From positions 1-30,088 of the IMG/VR virus record IMGVR_UViG_3300030389_001204: 30,088 nucleotides of DNA. One strand, 5' to 3'. This DNA is from a virus. This document shows, piece by piece, positions 1-8,644 of this stretch. Both the position numbers and the translations under genes were made by a program. The notes under the pieces were generated by a model. It had not been told where the DNA came from and made no database searches. It saw only the letters and a list, made by a program, of their open reading frames with translations. Position 1 is the first letter of the stretch. Each line of letters starts with the position of its first letter.

Positions 1-95
1 ATGAAAAAGAAATACTAATAAATATTATAGAAGGAATAAGAAGCCTTGAATTGCAAATTATAGAACAACCATTTACACCCGAGGTACAAGCATGA
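1..95 (+). CDS. C-terminal part of a small hypothetical protein (split by the window edge)
   Basis: The frame is open from the left edge (first full codon at position 3) to a TGA at 93-95, and ends in QPFTPEVQA. The stop overlaps the ATG of the next gene in an ATGA tetranucleotide, the junction style seen throughout the window. The missing start is very probably the ATG at 30082, since joining the window ends continues this frame exactly and gives a 33-residue protein starting MDYEKEIL. The visible part is mostly hydrophobic and acidic, probably helical. No function is recognised. Its position between a conserved basic protein and the head-tail connector is the only clue. Confidence 0.6.
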   Translation, partial: EKEILINIIEGIRSLELQIIEQPFTPEVQA

Positions 96-1081
96 GTACA
101 TACCAACCTAGCTATTGTAATACTACGACCGACCTTACATTTATAGAACCATATCTTGGTGAATTTGACCATAAAAAAGTTTTATCTAGTAATTGGGTAT
201 CATCTGGTACTTCCCATTTATTTTACTTATATAACACAGGTGATTGTAGTGGACAAGTCTACAAAGATGGTAAAGAATTAACTGTAACATCTAGCCAACC
301 AAGTTCAGATGATCAATATAGATATACAGCTTCAACAGATTTGCTTGAATATTATCTTCAAGGTACAAGTGTAAGCACTTTAAATAGTAGTGTATTTGAA
401 GCATCCAGAGACTGGAGTGACCTAAAGACAGAGGCAGTCAAGCGTGCCAGCGATTTTGTGCGAAGTTACCTCCCATTCCCGATATACCCTAACAAGGGCG
501 TTGGCACTGCGGATGCTGTTGGCAATGATTATCCAGAGATTATTGTAAGGTCAACTGCAATTATGGCTGTAGAAAGTTTAGTGAGACCTCACGACTTTGA
601 AAAAGCAGACCAGATTAAATCTCAAGCTATGAATGATGAAGAAACAGGTTTTCTTGATAGACTTAGAAAAGGTGAAATAACTCTGTACCAACATGAAGAT
701 GAGAACAAATACAGAGGCATATTAAGACCTGTATCTGTTAATGGTAGTACTACTGGAGGAATAGTTGATATAAAAGGTAGGTCAACTTACCCTTGGGATG
801 TTATAAAAATTATCATTAGTAGTGGAGGTACGTTTACCGCTGGAACGGCAAATACAACTGTAAAATTCAATACATTTATCGGCAATGAAAACGGACTAAA
901 ATTAGAGCAGATGGCAATTGATGAAATTATAGATGGCTATTGGCAATTAATAGGTCATAACATGTATGTAAGGTTCTCGCCAGGAGTTTATACAACTAAT
1001 GATGAATGGGAGCTTGAAGTATCTGGAGAGATTGACCAAAGACTCTCTGGAATTAAATCAGTAAGAGCAAGTAGATACTAA
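92..1081 (+). CDS. Putative head-tail connector (adaptor) protein
   Basis: This 329-residue protein probably joins the portal vertex to the tail. Residues about 105-200 form a helical block (DWSDLKTEAVKRASDFV, then EIIVRSTAIMAVESLV) that looks like gp6/DUF1320-type connectors, where helices flank a SYLP-type segment. Residues 1-100 look beta-rich, and so does the end after about 210, so the protein is longer than minimal connectors of about 110-150 residues. The start follows a GAGG ribosome-binding site and overlaps the previous stop. Next come a tail terminator and tail tube gene, the usual connector position. The fold is inferred from pattern and context, not from an invariant motif. Confidence 0.55.
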   Translation: MSTYQPSYCNTTTDLTFIEPYLGEFDHKKVLSSNWVSSGTSHLFYLYNTGDCSGQVYKDGKELTVTSSQPSSDDQYRYTASTDLLEYYLQGTSVSTLNSSVFEASRDWSDLKTEAVKRASDFVRSYLPFPIYPNKGVGTADAVGNDYPEIIVRSTAIMAVESLVRPHDFEKADQIKSQAMNDEETGFLDRLRKGEITLYQHEDENKYRGILRPVSVNGSTTGGIVDIKGRSTYPWDVIKIIISSGGTFTAGTANTTVKFNTFIGNENGLKLEQMAIDEIIDGYWQLIGHNMYVRFSPGVYTTNDEWELEVSGEIDQRLSGIKSVRASRY

Positions 1082-1503
1082 TGCCAGTAGATTTTACAAA
1101 TGTATTTTACGACAATATTATGGAAAGCTTGGCCACAGTCATTAATGGAGAGTTCAACACGCCAGTGCATTATGATGAGCATAGAGGTAATCAATCATTT
1201 TTGCTTACTCCAACCTCAGATGAGTTTGTTACTTTTATGTCAACTGGTCAGCAAAGGGAGTATAATATTGAAATATCATATCAATTAAAGATTGGTGGTC
1301 AATATACAAAATTAAATATGAAGCAAGTTGCCCAAATTATGGAAAGATTAAAAAAGCTAATATTTGAAAATAAAATTTATAGTAGTGGCTCAGTATGGTT
1401 TGACGCTCACATTACAACAATAGAGTATGCAAGAGATGAAGATGATGATACAATTCTAAAAGGAATAGCTAATTTTAATTGCAATAGCATAGAGGTTATA
1501 TGA
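1081..1503 (+). CDS. Putative tail terminator / tail completion protein
   Basis: A 140-residue protein with the usual length and feel of lambda gpU-like tail terminators, which cap the tail tube and dock it to the head connector. It has an N-terminal helix, a central pair of strands (EYNIEISYQLKIGG), a helix with IMERLKKLIFENK, and a C-terminal strand segment WFDAHITTIEYARDEDDD followed by a final strand. A WFD...EY..DEDD stretch near the end is common in such proteins. The ATG overlaps the preceding TAA by one base (TAATG), so translation is probably coupled. It lies between the connector and the tail tube gene, which supports the role. Confidence 0.55.
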   Translation: MPVDFTNVFYDNIMESLATVINGEFNTPVHYDEHRGNQSFLLTPTSDEFVTFMSTGQQREYNIEISYQLKIGGQYTKLNMKQVAQIMERLKKLIFENKIYSSGSVWFDAHITTIEYARDEDDDTILKGIANFNCNSIEVI

Positions 1504-1697
1504 TGAAAATAAAAGGTATGGTAAAAAAATTACATAGACTAAACCCGAATGGTGTTTTATGTGATGCAGGTGCGCTTGATAGTCTGAAAGAAGGCCAGGC
1601 TGTAAGCGTGTCTGATAAAGAAGGTCAACAACTCATAGATATGGGTTTGGCTAAACAAGTAAAAGAAAAGAAAATAAAGGAGGCCAAGAATGGCTGA
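1500..1697 (+). CDS. Small hypothetical protein in the tail tube region
   Basis: A 65-residue protein, basic at both ends, with a central segment EGQAVSVSDKEGQQLIDMGL that reads like a small strand-turn-helix module. Two ATG codons in tandem (1500 and 1503) overlap the previous stop, and either could start it. The C-terminus is lysine-rich and its last bases carry the GGAGG ribosome-binding site of the tail tube gene. Small proteins of this kind often sit just before the tail tube gene in marine siphophages. No function can be assigned; a minor connector or tail assembly factor is a guess from position. Confidence 0.6.
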   Translation: MMKIKGMVKKLHRLNPNGVLCDAGALDSLKEGQAVSVSDKEGQQLIDMGLAKQVKEKKIKEAKNG

Positions 1698-2766
1698 TAC
1701 AAGAGTGCTTCCCGTAAGTTCGGTCAAATATGGACTAAAGGCTGAAACATCTTTCGGGGTTGGCTTAGATAGTGATGGTAATGATGGTACTGCATACTTT
1801 ACGCAACCAGCAGTGCAGGCTCAAAAACCAACATTTAACATAAATAGAGAATCAAGATTGTTAAGCGGCAGAGGAAGTGTTAAAAATGCTGCAGACACAA
1901 TTACAAACTTAAGAGGCGGTACAGTAACTATGCCATTTGAAATGGTAGCTACACCAAGGACACTGGCTCAACACTTATTATTAGTTGGCCAAGAATCTGG
2001 GTATTCAAGCGGTGTGCATGAAACCGAGTTTGATGGTTCTAGTAATTCTGATTCAATAGGTGGTTCAATTTCAAATGGTATGCCACATAGTTGTAATCTA
2101 GCTTACTATCCAGCTGCAGGCGAAGGTATTAAGGTTTGTGGAGTAGTAGCCTCAGACCTTTCAATTGCAGGCGATGTAGGTGCAAATAACGGACTTGTAA
2201 GTATGTCTGGGAATTACTTTAGTGGCTTTAGTAACCCATTAAGTACATCAACTGCATTAGAACAGACTTTTGATGGCACATGGACAGCTGCAGAAACAAC
2301 TTATTTTAATATGATGGATGCAGATACAAGAACACTAGATGTAGAAGGTAATACAGCTCAGACATTTATTATGAAATCATTTTCTTTTAATATTGCAAAT
2401 GGTATTAATAGAGTTGGATTTGATACTAATGGAAATGCTGAAGTATATGTATTCCCTGAATATGCAATTACAGGAAGCTTGATGATTAAGTACGATGATG
2501 AATTTGATTATGGTGCTGCAAATAATGTGATTCAAGATTTTCTTGATGGAGACACAATGAGCCTAGCAATTAAGATAGGTGATGGTACAATAAGTTCTGA
2601 AGGTGAATTAAATATTTTAGCTGAGATTCAGTACACTGGTGACCCAGCTCAAGATTTAAGTGAAAATGGAGTATTCCATTCATTAGAGTTTGAGTGTGTT
2701 CAAAATGGCAGTACCGAAGCACTTAAAATATCAACCTACAAGAATGAGGCACCAGACGCATTTTAA
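1690..2766 (+). CDS. Putative major tail (tail tube) protein
   Basis: A 358-residue, glycine- and serine-rich, apparently beta-rich protein. It probably polymerises into the inner tube of the tail. The N-terminus (LPVSSVKYGLKAETSFG) and the repeated short strands with polar turns fit the tail tube fold. Context is strong: it follows a tail terminator candidate and is followed by the G / G-T tail chaperone pair and the tape measure gene, which is the canonical siphophage order. A good ribosome-binding site (GGAGG at 1679) precedes the ATG, and it overlaps the upstream gene by 8 bases. The assignment rests mainly on order and composition. Confidence 0.7.
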   Translation: MADTRVLPVSSVKYGLKAETSFGVGLDSDGNDGTAYFTQPAVQAQKPTFNINRESRLLSGRGSVKNAADTITNLRGGTVTMPFEMVATPRTLAQHLLLVGQESGYSSGVHETEFDGSSNSDSIGGSISNGMPHSCNLAYYPAAGEGIKVCGVVASDLSIAGDVGANNGLVSMSGNYFSGFSNPLSTSTALEQTFDGTWTAAETTYFNMMDADTRTLDVEGNTAQTFIMKSFSFNIANGINRVGFDTNGNAEVYVFPEYAITGSLMIKYDDEFDYGAANNVIQDFLDGDTMSLAIKIGDGTISSEGELNILAEIQYTGDPAQDLSENGVFHSLEFECVQNGSTEALKISTYKNEAPDAF

Positions 2767-2785
2767 TTAGCAAAAGGGAGGAATT

Positions 2786-3076
2786 ATGATAGTTGAAACA
2801 CCTCATGGGGAGTTTAAAGTAAACGACATAACAAGAAAGCAACGCAGAGAACATTATGGTAAGGTTAAAATGGTTTTTGCGATAAGCGATGAAGATGTCA
2901 CAAAGATAGACAAGTTGCACGCACTAGCAGATGAGTTTACTTTACTTGCTTTTAGTAGTGAAGAAGAAGCCGAAAAAAAATTAAAAGGCTTAACTGTTGC
3001 TCAAGAAGATGAAGTATTGACTGCAATCATAGTTGCGTATATGGGTATGCAAGAGGGAAACGATACTGGCGACTGA
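2786..3076 (+). CDS. Tail assembly chaperone, G-like (unshifted product)
   Basis: A 96-residue acidic protein, helical in its second half (EEEAEKKLKGL...EDEVLTAIIVAYMGMQEG). Lambda gpG-type chaperones coat the tape measure protein and recruit tail tube subunits during tail assembly. It lies directly before the tape measure gene, with a shifted downstream frame as in lambda G/T. A strong ribosome-binding site (GGGAGG) precedes the ATG. The normal stop TGA at 3074-3076 lies 12 bases after a GGGAAAC slippery heptamer, so part of the product is expected to be extended in the -1 frame. Confidence 0.75.
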   Translation: MIVETPHGEFKVNDITRKQRREHYGKVKMVFAISDEDVTKIDKLHALADEFTLLAFSSEEEAEKKLKGLTVAQEDEVLTAIIVAYMGMQEGNDTGD

Positions 3077-3468
3077 GATGCGCAGTCTGGTTTACTCAGC
3101 TAGGTTTTCCAGATAATACATATGAATTTCCGTATGAGGCTCGGTCGCCTATCAATGGTAAAAGAATATTATTTAATAATATAGGTGAAGTGGAAAGAGA
3201 AATTGGAAATGTATTATTGCAAAAATCAACAAAAAAGTTTGGTATCGGGCAAACCTTATACTATGAGATGCCTTTCTTTACAAATCCAATTTATCATATT
3301 AAGCAGTGGTGCTGGGATATGTTAGAGGATTATAAAATTTCAACCACTTACAATGTTCCAATAGGAACTGATTTAGATTCTATCCCAGTATTTAGAACAG
3401 ATTGTTTTGCTATAATTGATGATGAGATAGCAAGAATAAATAAACACAAGGCTGATCAGAATGGCTAA
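2786..3468 (+). CDS. Tail assembly chaperone G-T fusion made by a -1 ribosomal frameshift
   Basis: The -1 frame is open from 3013 to the TAA at 3466-3468. It overlaps the end of the G-like frame and reads straight into a protein with no convincing start of its own. Slipping at 3055-3061 gives a product of 227 residues: 92 from the G frame, then RYWRLRCAVWFTQLGFPD and on to the end at HKADQNG. The Trp/Tyr-rich segment and the later YHIKQWCWDMLEDY fit a T-like domain that contacts the tail tube protein. The only start in the T frame is a GTG at 3190 without a ribosome-binding site, and using it would discard about 43 residues of coding-like sequence. The T frame overlaps the tape measure start by 8 bases. 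Confidence 0.8.
3055..3061 (+). promoter_or_regulatory. Programmed -1 frameshift site GGGAAAC
   Basis: In the zero frame the codons read GAG GGA AAC GAT, giving the X XXY YYZ arrangement G GGA AAC. This differs only in the last base from the lambda G/T site GGGAAAG. A possible stimulatory stem (GACTG 3071-3075 with CAGTC 3083-3087, seven-base loop) starts nine bases downstream and includes the zero-frame stop. A purine-rich AAGAGG lies just upstream. The downstream frame stays open to the next gene. Confidence 0.8.
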
Positions 3469-5593
3469 AAATTTAATATTAAAAGTAAGTGAGAAAGGAG
3501 CAAAGAAAACTGCGAATGCCCTAAAAAGCGTAGGTAGTGCAGTAAAAGATGTAGGGGTAAAAGCTGGTATTGCAACTGCAGGTATTGGAGTATTGTCTGC
3601 AAAACTAGCAGGAGACTTTCAAAAAAGTCTTTTAGAGGTTAGTACACTTACTGGTGATTTTAGTGATGTAGCATTAAAAAAGATGAGCAGAGAATTAAGG
3701 CAAGTCGCTAGTGATTCAGGCCTTGCTCTTGGTTCTATTAGTAAAGCTAAATATGATATTGTCTCTGCTGGTTTTTCTAGTGCTGCAGAGTCAGCTGAAG
3801 TTTTAAGAGTATCTGCGCAATTGGCAGTTGGTGGCGTGACAAGTGCGGCAGAAGCAGCGGACTTACTCACTACATCATTAAATGCGATGGGATTAGACTT
3901 TACCAGTACTCAAAGAGTAGCTGATGAATTATTTACTACTGTCAGGCTAGGTAAGACCACAATGGGTGAATTATCTGCTACGCTAGGGCAAGTATTACCT
4001 TTTGCTAATGCTGCTGGTTTAAGCCTGTCTGGGGTGGGTGCAGCTATGGCTACACTAACAGCATCTGGTATATCAACTGCACAATCCGCTACTGCTTTGA
4101 GGTCAGCAATACAATCTCTACAAAGCCCAACTGACCAATCCAAAACTTTAATGAGGGATATGGGGATAGAAGTAAAAAGATTTGATGATGGCAGTATAGA
4201 TTTAATAAATACTGTAAAGCAGTTTCAAGGCTTAGATGCCGATACCATGAGAAAATTAATTCCTAGAATCGAGGGTATCCTAGCAATTCAAACTATGGCT
4301 CAAAACTTTACAACACTAAGCAGTAATGTAGAGCAGTTTGCAACCAATTCAGTAGGGGCATCTACAAAAGCTTTTCAGCAAATGGAATCGGCTTTTAATA
4401 CGCAGTTTGCTAAATTAAAAAACAATGTTCAAAGCATTATGATTACTATTGGGGATGTAGTTATTGAACAAATACAACCTTTTGTAGAAGATGCAAATGA
4501 AGAATTATCAGAACTTGGTAACATAGGTTTTGACCATATGGCAAAAGTAATAGGTGAGAATTTTAGTGTGGTTCTTGAAGCTTTAAATGTCACTATTTCT
4601 TTATTTATAGATTCAATTCAAAACAGAGTAACTCTTGCTGGAATGTTTATTAAAAAAGAGTTAGCAAGTTTGCTACCTGATTTTATTAGTGGCTCTGAAG
4701 ATTTACAAAAAGAATATGATGCTATGTCTGAAAAGATAACTAAAAGAAATGCTGATAATTTTGACATGGTTGCAAATCAATTATTATTTACTTTTGATTT
4801 TATAAAAGAAAAAGCAAAAGAATCTTCTGAAAATGAAATAGCAGAGATGGAAAAAACCAATCTTGCCAAAGCAGAATTAAGAACTGCTGATAATGAAAAT
4901 CTGCAAGAGAATTTACAAATCAAATCTGAAATAGAAAATGCAGATTCAGAAAGAGAAAAAGAATTATTGACTGTTAGAGGGTTAGCTCAAAAGCAATATT
5001 TTGATAAAGTTGGAGAACAAGTAAAAGAATTAAAAAATTTAGGAGTAGATGCTACACAAGCAGAAAAACATGGTGCAAAATTAAGAATGCAGTTTATGAG
5101 CAAAGAGTTGTCTGCTAAGACAAATCAAGCAGCTGGGTTTTTATCTCTTGCAAAACAAGCATCTGGTGTCAATAAAAACAATGCAAAACTTACGAAAGCA
5201 CTAGCAAAAGGCGAGGCTACTGTAAGAGCATTTGAAGCTGCAAATAAAACATTCGCAAAATTTGGAGGTTGGCCTACTGGCATAGTTCCTGCAGGTCTTG
5301 CTTTGGCTATTGGTATGGGTAATGTTGCCTCAATAGACGCTCAATCTTTTGCTGGTGGGGGTATAGTTCAAGGCATAGATACTGGGCAAGGTGATACAGT
5401 ACCAACTATGCTTACTCCTGGTGAGTTAATTTTAAATCAGGCTCAACAAGAAAATCTAGCTAGCAGTATGGGTAGTGTTGTAATAAATATTCAAGGTGAT
5501 TTTTTAGGTAGTGCAGAACAAGCTGACAAACTAGCTAATGTAATTGAAGATAGAGCAAGGTTAGGGTTTAATAGGATTTCTACTGATGCTTAG
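3461..5593 (+). CDS. Tail tape measure protein
   Basis: This 710-residue protein sets tail length and is threaded out during DNA ejection. The N-terminus is lysine-rich with a hydrophobic Ala/Gly segment. Residues about 45-330 match the TP901-type tape measure core: SLLEVSTLTGDFS, then Ala/Ser-rich helices such as SAAEAADLLTTSLNAMGLDF and a LRSAIQSLQSP stretch. The middle (about 400-600) is charged and coiled-coil-like. Near residue 630 comes a Gly-rich FAGGGIVQGI...VPTMLTPGELILN segment, typical of the C-terminal end of such proteins. It overlaps the chaperone fusion upstream and the tail-tip gene downstream by eight bases each. At this length the tail would be of moderate size. Confidence 0.88.
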   Translation: MAKNLILKVSEKGAKKTANALKSVGSAVKDVGVKAGIATAGIGVLSAKLAGDFQKSLLEVSTLTGDFSDVALKKMSRELRQVASDSGLALGSISKAKYDIVSAGFSSAAESAEVLRVSAQLAVGGVTSAAEAADLLTTSLNAMGLDFTSTQRVADELFTTVRLGKTTMGELSATLGQVLPFANAAGLSLSGVGAAMATLTASGISTAQSATALRSAIQSLQSPTDQSKTLMRDMGIEVKRFDDGSIDLINTVKQFQGLDADTMRKLIPRIEGILAIQTMAQNFTTLSSNVEQFATNSVGASTKAFQQMESAFNTQFAKLKNNVQSIMITIGDVVIEQIQPFVEDANEELSELGNIGFDHMAKVIGENFSVVLEALNVTISLFIDSIQNRVTLAGMFIKKELASLLPDFISGSEDLQKEYDAMSEKITKRNADNFDMVANQLLFTFDFIKEKAKESSENEIAEMEKTNLAKAELRTADNENLQENLQIKSEIENADSEREKELLTVRGLAQKQYFDKVGEQVKELKNLGVDATQAEKHGAKLRMQFMSKELSAKTNQAAGFLSLAKQASGVNKNNAKLTKALAKGEATVRAFEAANKTFAKFGGWPTGIVPAGLALAIGMGNVASIDAQSFAGGGIVQGIDTGQGDTVPTMLTPGELILNQAQQENLASSMGSVVINIQGDFLGSAEQADKLANVIEDRARLGFNRISTDA

Positions 5594-7742
5594 TTTCCCA
5601 ACTTCTTTGACAAATGAGATAGCTAGGGATGCAAGTGATTTAAAGTACCTTGTAAAATTAGAAAAAAGATTAATTGCCTCGCCTTACACCACCTCTTTTA
5701 TTTATTTCAGTAACGATGACTGCACTGTGTACGATGACGATGCTAGTGCAAATGTTGATGTATTAGGTTCTTTACAATCCGATATAAGAATATCAGAAAG
5801 AATTGATATTAAAACTCATGTTTCATCTGTTGGTGGCTTTTCAATAAAGTTAGTTGATTTAAACCACGCAAATGTATCTGATATATTTTTAACTCATGAT
5901 ATATTCAATAGGCCAGTAGAAATTTGGTTGTTAGATAAAACAAATAATACTAGCAATGGAAGTTTATTGTATAAAGGCATCTGTGGTGTACCTGTATATA
6001 ATCAAGATTCAATTAGCTTACCTATAGAAAATAGTACATTTAATGTGAATACAGAATTGGGTCAAGATAAAATTTCTGAAACTGATAAAGTAGTAGGTGA
6101 TGTTCCTAGCAAATCATTAGGAAAATCAAAGCCTATTGTTTATGGTGACCATGTTACAAATATAAATAATACTACAGTTGCTAATGCAAACTTTAGTCAA
6201 AGCACAAATTTAACCCCTTGTATCGATATGGGTGAGCATAGGAGTGGCACTTCAAGTTTTAGTAATTGGTATATTGCTGGTCATGAGTGTAAATCTATTG
6301 ATGAAATGTGGATAAATGATACTGACATAGGAAGCTTTACACAAATAAAAACCTTTACAACTGTTACAAATGATTCAACTAAAGCTGTTATTCAACACGA
6401 AACATTAGGAAATAGATATGCTTATGTCTACCCTAGCAGTACATTTATAGATAATCAATTAAATGGTGCTACAGTTACAAATGCTGATAATGTGCTAGAT
6501 TTTGATTTAACTACTTTTGCAACTTTATCTGCTCAAGATGTTGAAACTGAAGGTCAAATACAAAGAGCAGAATTAACTGCTCAATTTTCTGATGACACTT
6601 TTAGAATATCTGGAGGAGATTTTACCAACTCTAATATTGTACAATCAAAACTTTATGTACGTTTAAATTATTCTCATCAAGGTTCTACGGGAAATGAGGT
6701 GGTTCAAATATTTGATATGAATAGTTTTTTTGGTAGCAATGTAGACTTGAGAGGGTTTACTAATGACACTATTTTTAATGAAGTAACACCTACAAACACA
6801 AATATCCCTGGCCCTACAGTAAGGTTTAGAGTTCAAAGTGCTTTTGGAGGAGATATTTTTCCAACTAGGGTTTTAAAAATTTATGGTTTGTATTTAAGGG
6901 TTGAGTATATACCAATAAGCAGGGGCAATGTTTTTTTTGGTGGCACTGGTAGAAAAGATGATAGTTCAGGAACAGTTACAGGGTCAGCTAATTCTTTAAT
7001 TGAAAACCCTAGTCATATTGCAGAAGATATTGCAAGAAATTACATGGGGTTATCAACCAGCAATATAAATACATCATCTTTTGATAATGTCAATACAGAA
7101 CTTACTTCTAATTATAAATTATCTTTTTTTGTAAACTCTCCTATAAATTCTAAAAAATTATTAGAAAAAATAGGGTTTCAAGGTAAAAGTTTTTTTAGGT
7201 TTGATAGTCAAAATAAAATAAGTGCTGACACTTTTTTTGCATCTCCAAGTGTAGATATTGACAGTATAACCTTAGACCATATAATTAAAATAGGTTTTTC
7301 AAAGATAAGTTTAAAAGACTTAGTGAATAAATTATTTTTAAACTATTTTTTTGACGGAACGGATAATACAAAACAATTAACAAGGTCTTATGATACAGCA
7401 AACACAGGAAGCCAAGCTAGGTACAATGTTGTTAATGAAAAAGTAATTAATGCTGATTTTATAAAAACAGATACAACTGCTGGTTTATTAGCTGACCACT
7501 GGGTAAAAGATTCATCAGATTCGTTTTGGTCATTACCAAGAAATATTGTTGATGTAGATTTCATTACAAGTAGAAAAAATTTTCTATCATTAGAATTAGC
7601 AGATGTAATACAATTTGACCATAATTCATTAGATTCTTATAAAAAAATATATGGTGCTAGTTTTAATGGTAAAAAATTTAAAATAATAAGTATTACAAAA
7701 AACTTAAAGAGTGTTAAAGTAAAAGCAATAGAGGTTCCGTAA
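5586..7742 (+). CDS. Putative tail-tip / baseplate hub protein
   Basis: A 718-residue, beta-rich, Asn/Ser/Thr-rich protein encoded directly after the tape measure gene, where siphophages encode distal tail and hub proteins. The first 120 residues (DLKYLVKLEKRL, then IDIKTHVSSVGGFSIKLVDL and FNRPVEIWLLD) look like a strand-rich domain shared by many tail-tip proteins. Around residues 160-200 a GKSKPIVYGDHV segment follows. The central 200 residues are beta-rich, and the last 200 include KKLLEKIGFQGKSFFRF and a closing KKFKIISITKNLKSVKVKAI, consistent with a hub-like C-terminal domain. No catalytic motif for a wall hydrolase was seen. It overlaps its neighbours at both ends. Confidence 0.55.
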   Translation: MLSFPTSLTNEIARDASDLKYLVKLEKRLIASPYTTSFIYFSNDDCTVYDDDASANVDVLGSLQSDIRISERIDIKTHVSSVGGFSIKLVDLNHANVSDIFLTHDIFNRPVEIWLLDKTNNTSNGSLLYKGICGVPVYNQDSISLPIENSTFNVNTELGQDKISETDKVVGDVPSKSLGKSKPIVYGDHVTNINNTTVANANFSQSTNLTPCIDMGEHRSGTSSFSNWYIAGHECKSIDEMWINDTDIGSFTQIKTFTTVTNDSTKAVIQHETLGNRYAYVYPSSTFIDNQLNGATVTNADNVLDFDLTTFATLSAQDVETEGQIQRAELTAQFSDDTFRISGGDFTNSNIVQSKLYVRLNYSHQGSTGNEVVQIFDMNSFFGSNVDLRGFTNDTIFNEVTPTNTNIPGPTVRFRVQSAFGGDIFPTRVLKIYGLYLRVEYIPISRGNVFFGGTGRKDDSSGTVTGSANSLIENPSHIAEDIARNYMGLSTSNINTSSFDNVNTELTSNYKLSFFVNSPINSKKLLEKIGFQGKSFFRFDSQNKISADTFFASPSVDIDSITLDHIIKIGFSKISLKDLVNKLFLNYFFDGTDNTKQLTRSYDTANTGSQARYNVVNEKVINADFIKTDTTAGLLADHWVKDSSDSFWSLPRNIVDVDFITSRKNFLSLELADVIQFDHNSLDSYKKIYGASFNGKKFKIISITKNLKSVKVKAIEVP

Positions 7743-8491
7743 TGGCAAAAGCATTTTATTATGATTCAGGTGGTTTATTAGAGGCAACAGTAAATGATGG
7801 AACATTGTCCAGCAATGCTTTTAGCGATGCCGATACAATGACAAACGAAGAAAGGTTAATTGACCAATCTATTGCAACAGCAGTATCTGGGTTTGGAAAT
7901 ACAGATGCTTTTAAAATTACTTTTGCAACTTCAACAGCACTTGATTTTATAGCATTATATTTTAGTGCAGCTGAAACAGACAACCTTAGCTTTCAAAGAG
8001 AAGTAGCAACAAATACTTATGCTTCCGTCTCAAACATTTCAACTGACTTTGTAGTTGGTTGGAATATCTCAGAGTTTAGTTCTGCGTCTTCAGAAAATTG
8101 GATAGTATCGCCAACAGGAGACATTGCAAATCTTACTGAAATAATTACGGGAAGCAAATTAGAGTTTGAAATAAATCCAGATATTGGCATTTTAGAATCA
8201 GATAATTTTGGTGTGGACTTAACAAAAAGTTTAGGGGGTGTGCAATACGCACTTAAAAGACACAACCCTATACAAACTATTACATTAAGCTTTTCAAGCA
8301 TTTCTAATACATTTAAAACAAGTTTACAGTCAATGCAAGACGATGTTCAAAACTTTAAAAAGTTCATATACAGTGAAAACGGAACCACTGGACCATTTCA
8401 CTATGTAAGATTAGAAAAGCCAATGCAGTTTAAAGAAGTATCAAGTCAAAGGTTTTCTGTTAATATTTCTTTAATTGAACAATTATCATAA
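7742..8491 (+). CDS. Putative tail-tip protein, last gene of the tail operon
   Basis: A 249-residue, mostly beta protein with few Cys or Trp residues. Its start overlaps the preceding stop (TAATG), and it is the last gene before a 216-base non-coding region. The C-terminal half (GVQYALKRHNPIQTITLSFSS and LQSMQDDVQNFKKF) alternates strands with one helix, ending RFSVNISLIEQL. Size and position would fit a distal tail or receptor-proximal tip protein. No family could be named from the sequence alone. Confidence 0.5.
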   Translation: MAKAFYYDSGGLLEATVNDGTLSSNAFSDADTMTNEERLIDQSIATAVSGFGNTDAFKITFATSTALDFIALYFSAAETDNLSFQREVATNTYASVSNISTDFVVGWNISEFSSASSENWIVSPTGDIANLTEIITGSKLEFEINPDIGILESDNFGVDLTKSLGGVQYALKRHNPIQTITLSFSSISNTFKTSLQSMQDDVQNFKKFIYSENGTTGPFHYVRLEKPMQFKEVSSQRFSVNISLIEQLS

Positions 8492-8507
8492 TTAAATTTC
8501 TACCCTA

Positions 8508-8577
8508 AAACCAGGGATGAACAGGGCGATTGCTCCGTTGTTCGTCCTTATTCACAACTATAAAGCATCCCTGGTTT
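8508..8577 (+). terminator. Structured RNA element, probable terminator or attenuator after the tail genes
   Basis: A perfect 12-base inverted repeat, AAACCAGGGATG at 8508-8519 and CATCCCTGGTTT at 8566-8577, encloses 46 bases. Inside, GGATGAACA (8515-8523) can pair with TGTTCGTCC (8539-8547) with one G-U pair, so the inner and outer stems compete for 8515-8519. The segment is visibly richer in G and C than its surroundings. A run of five T follows at 8588-8592, ten bases after the outer stem, so it is not a textbook intrinsic terminator. It sits where the late tail operon ends and the early operon begins. Confidence 0.55.
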
Positions 8578-8590
8578 CCCTCTATTGTTT

Positions 8591-8644
8591 TTAGATAAGT
8601 CTTAGATAAGACTAAAAAAAATAAAAAAAAGTCTTTTACTTATC
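8591..8644. repeat. Direct and inverted repeats in front of the early promoter
   Basis: TTAGATAAG occurs at 8591-8599 and again at 8602-8610, an 11-base period. The same bases form inverted repeats: AGTCTTA (8598-8604) with TAAGACT (8607-8613), AAGACT (8608-8613) with AGTCTT (8630-8635) across a poly-A spacer, and GATAAGT (8594-8600) with ACTTATC (8638-8644). The right arms overlap the proposed -35 box. Repressor operators or an A-tract upstream activator of the promoter are both possible. Confidence 0.45.

Noticed and set aside
3190-3468. Independent 92-residue gene starting at GTG 3190
   Set aside because: No ribosome-binding site, and coding-like sequence in the same frame continues upstream to the frameshift site; it is the end of the G-T fusion.
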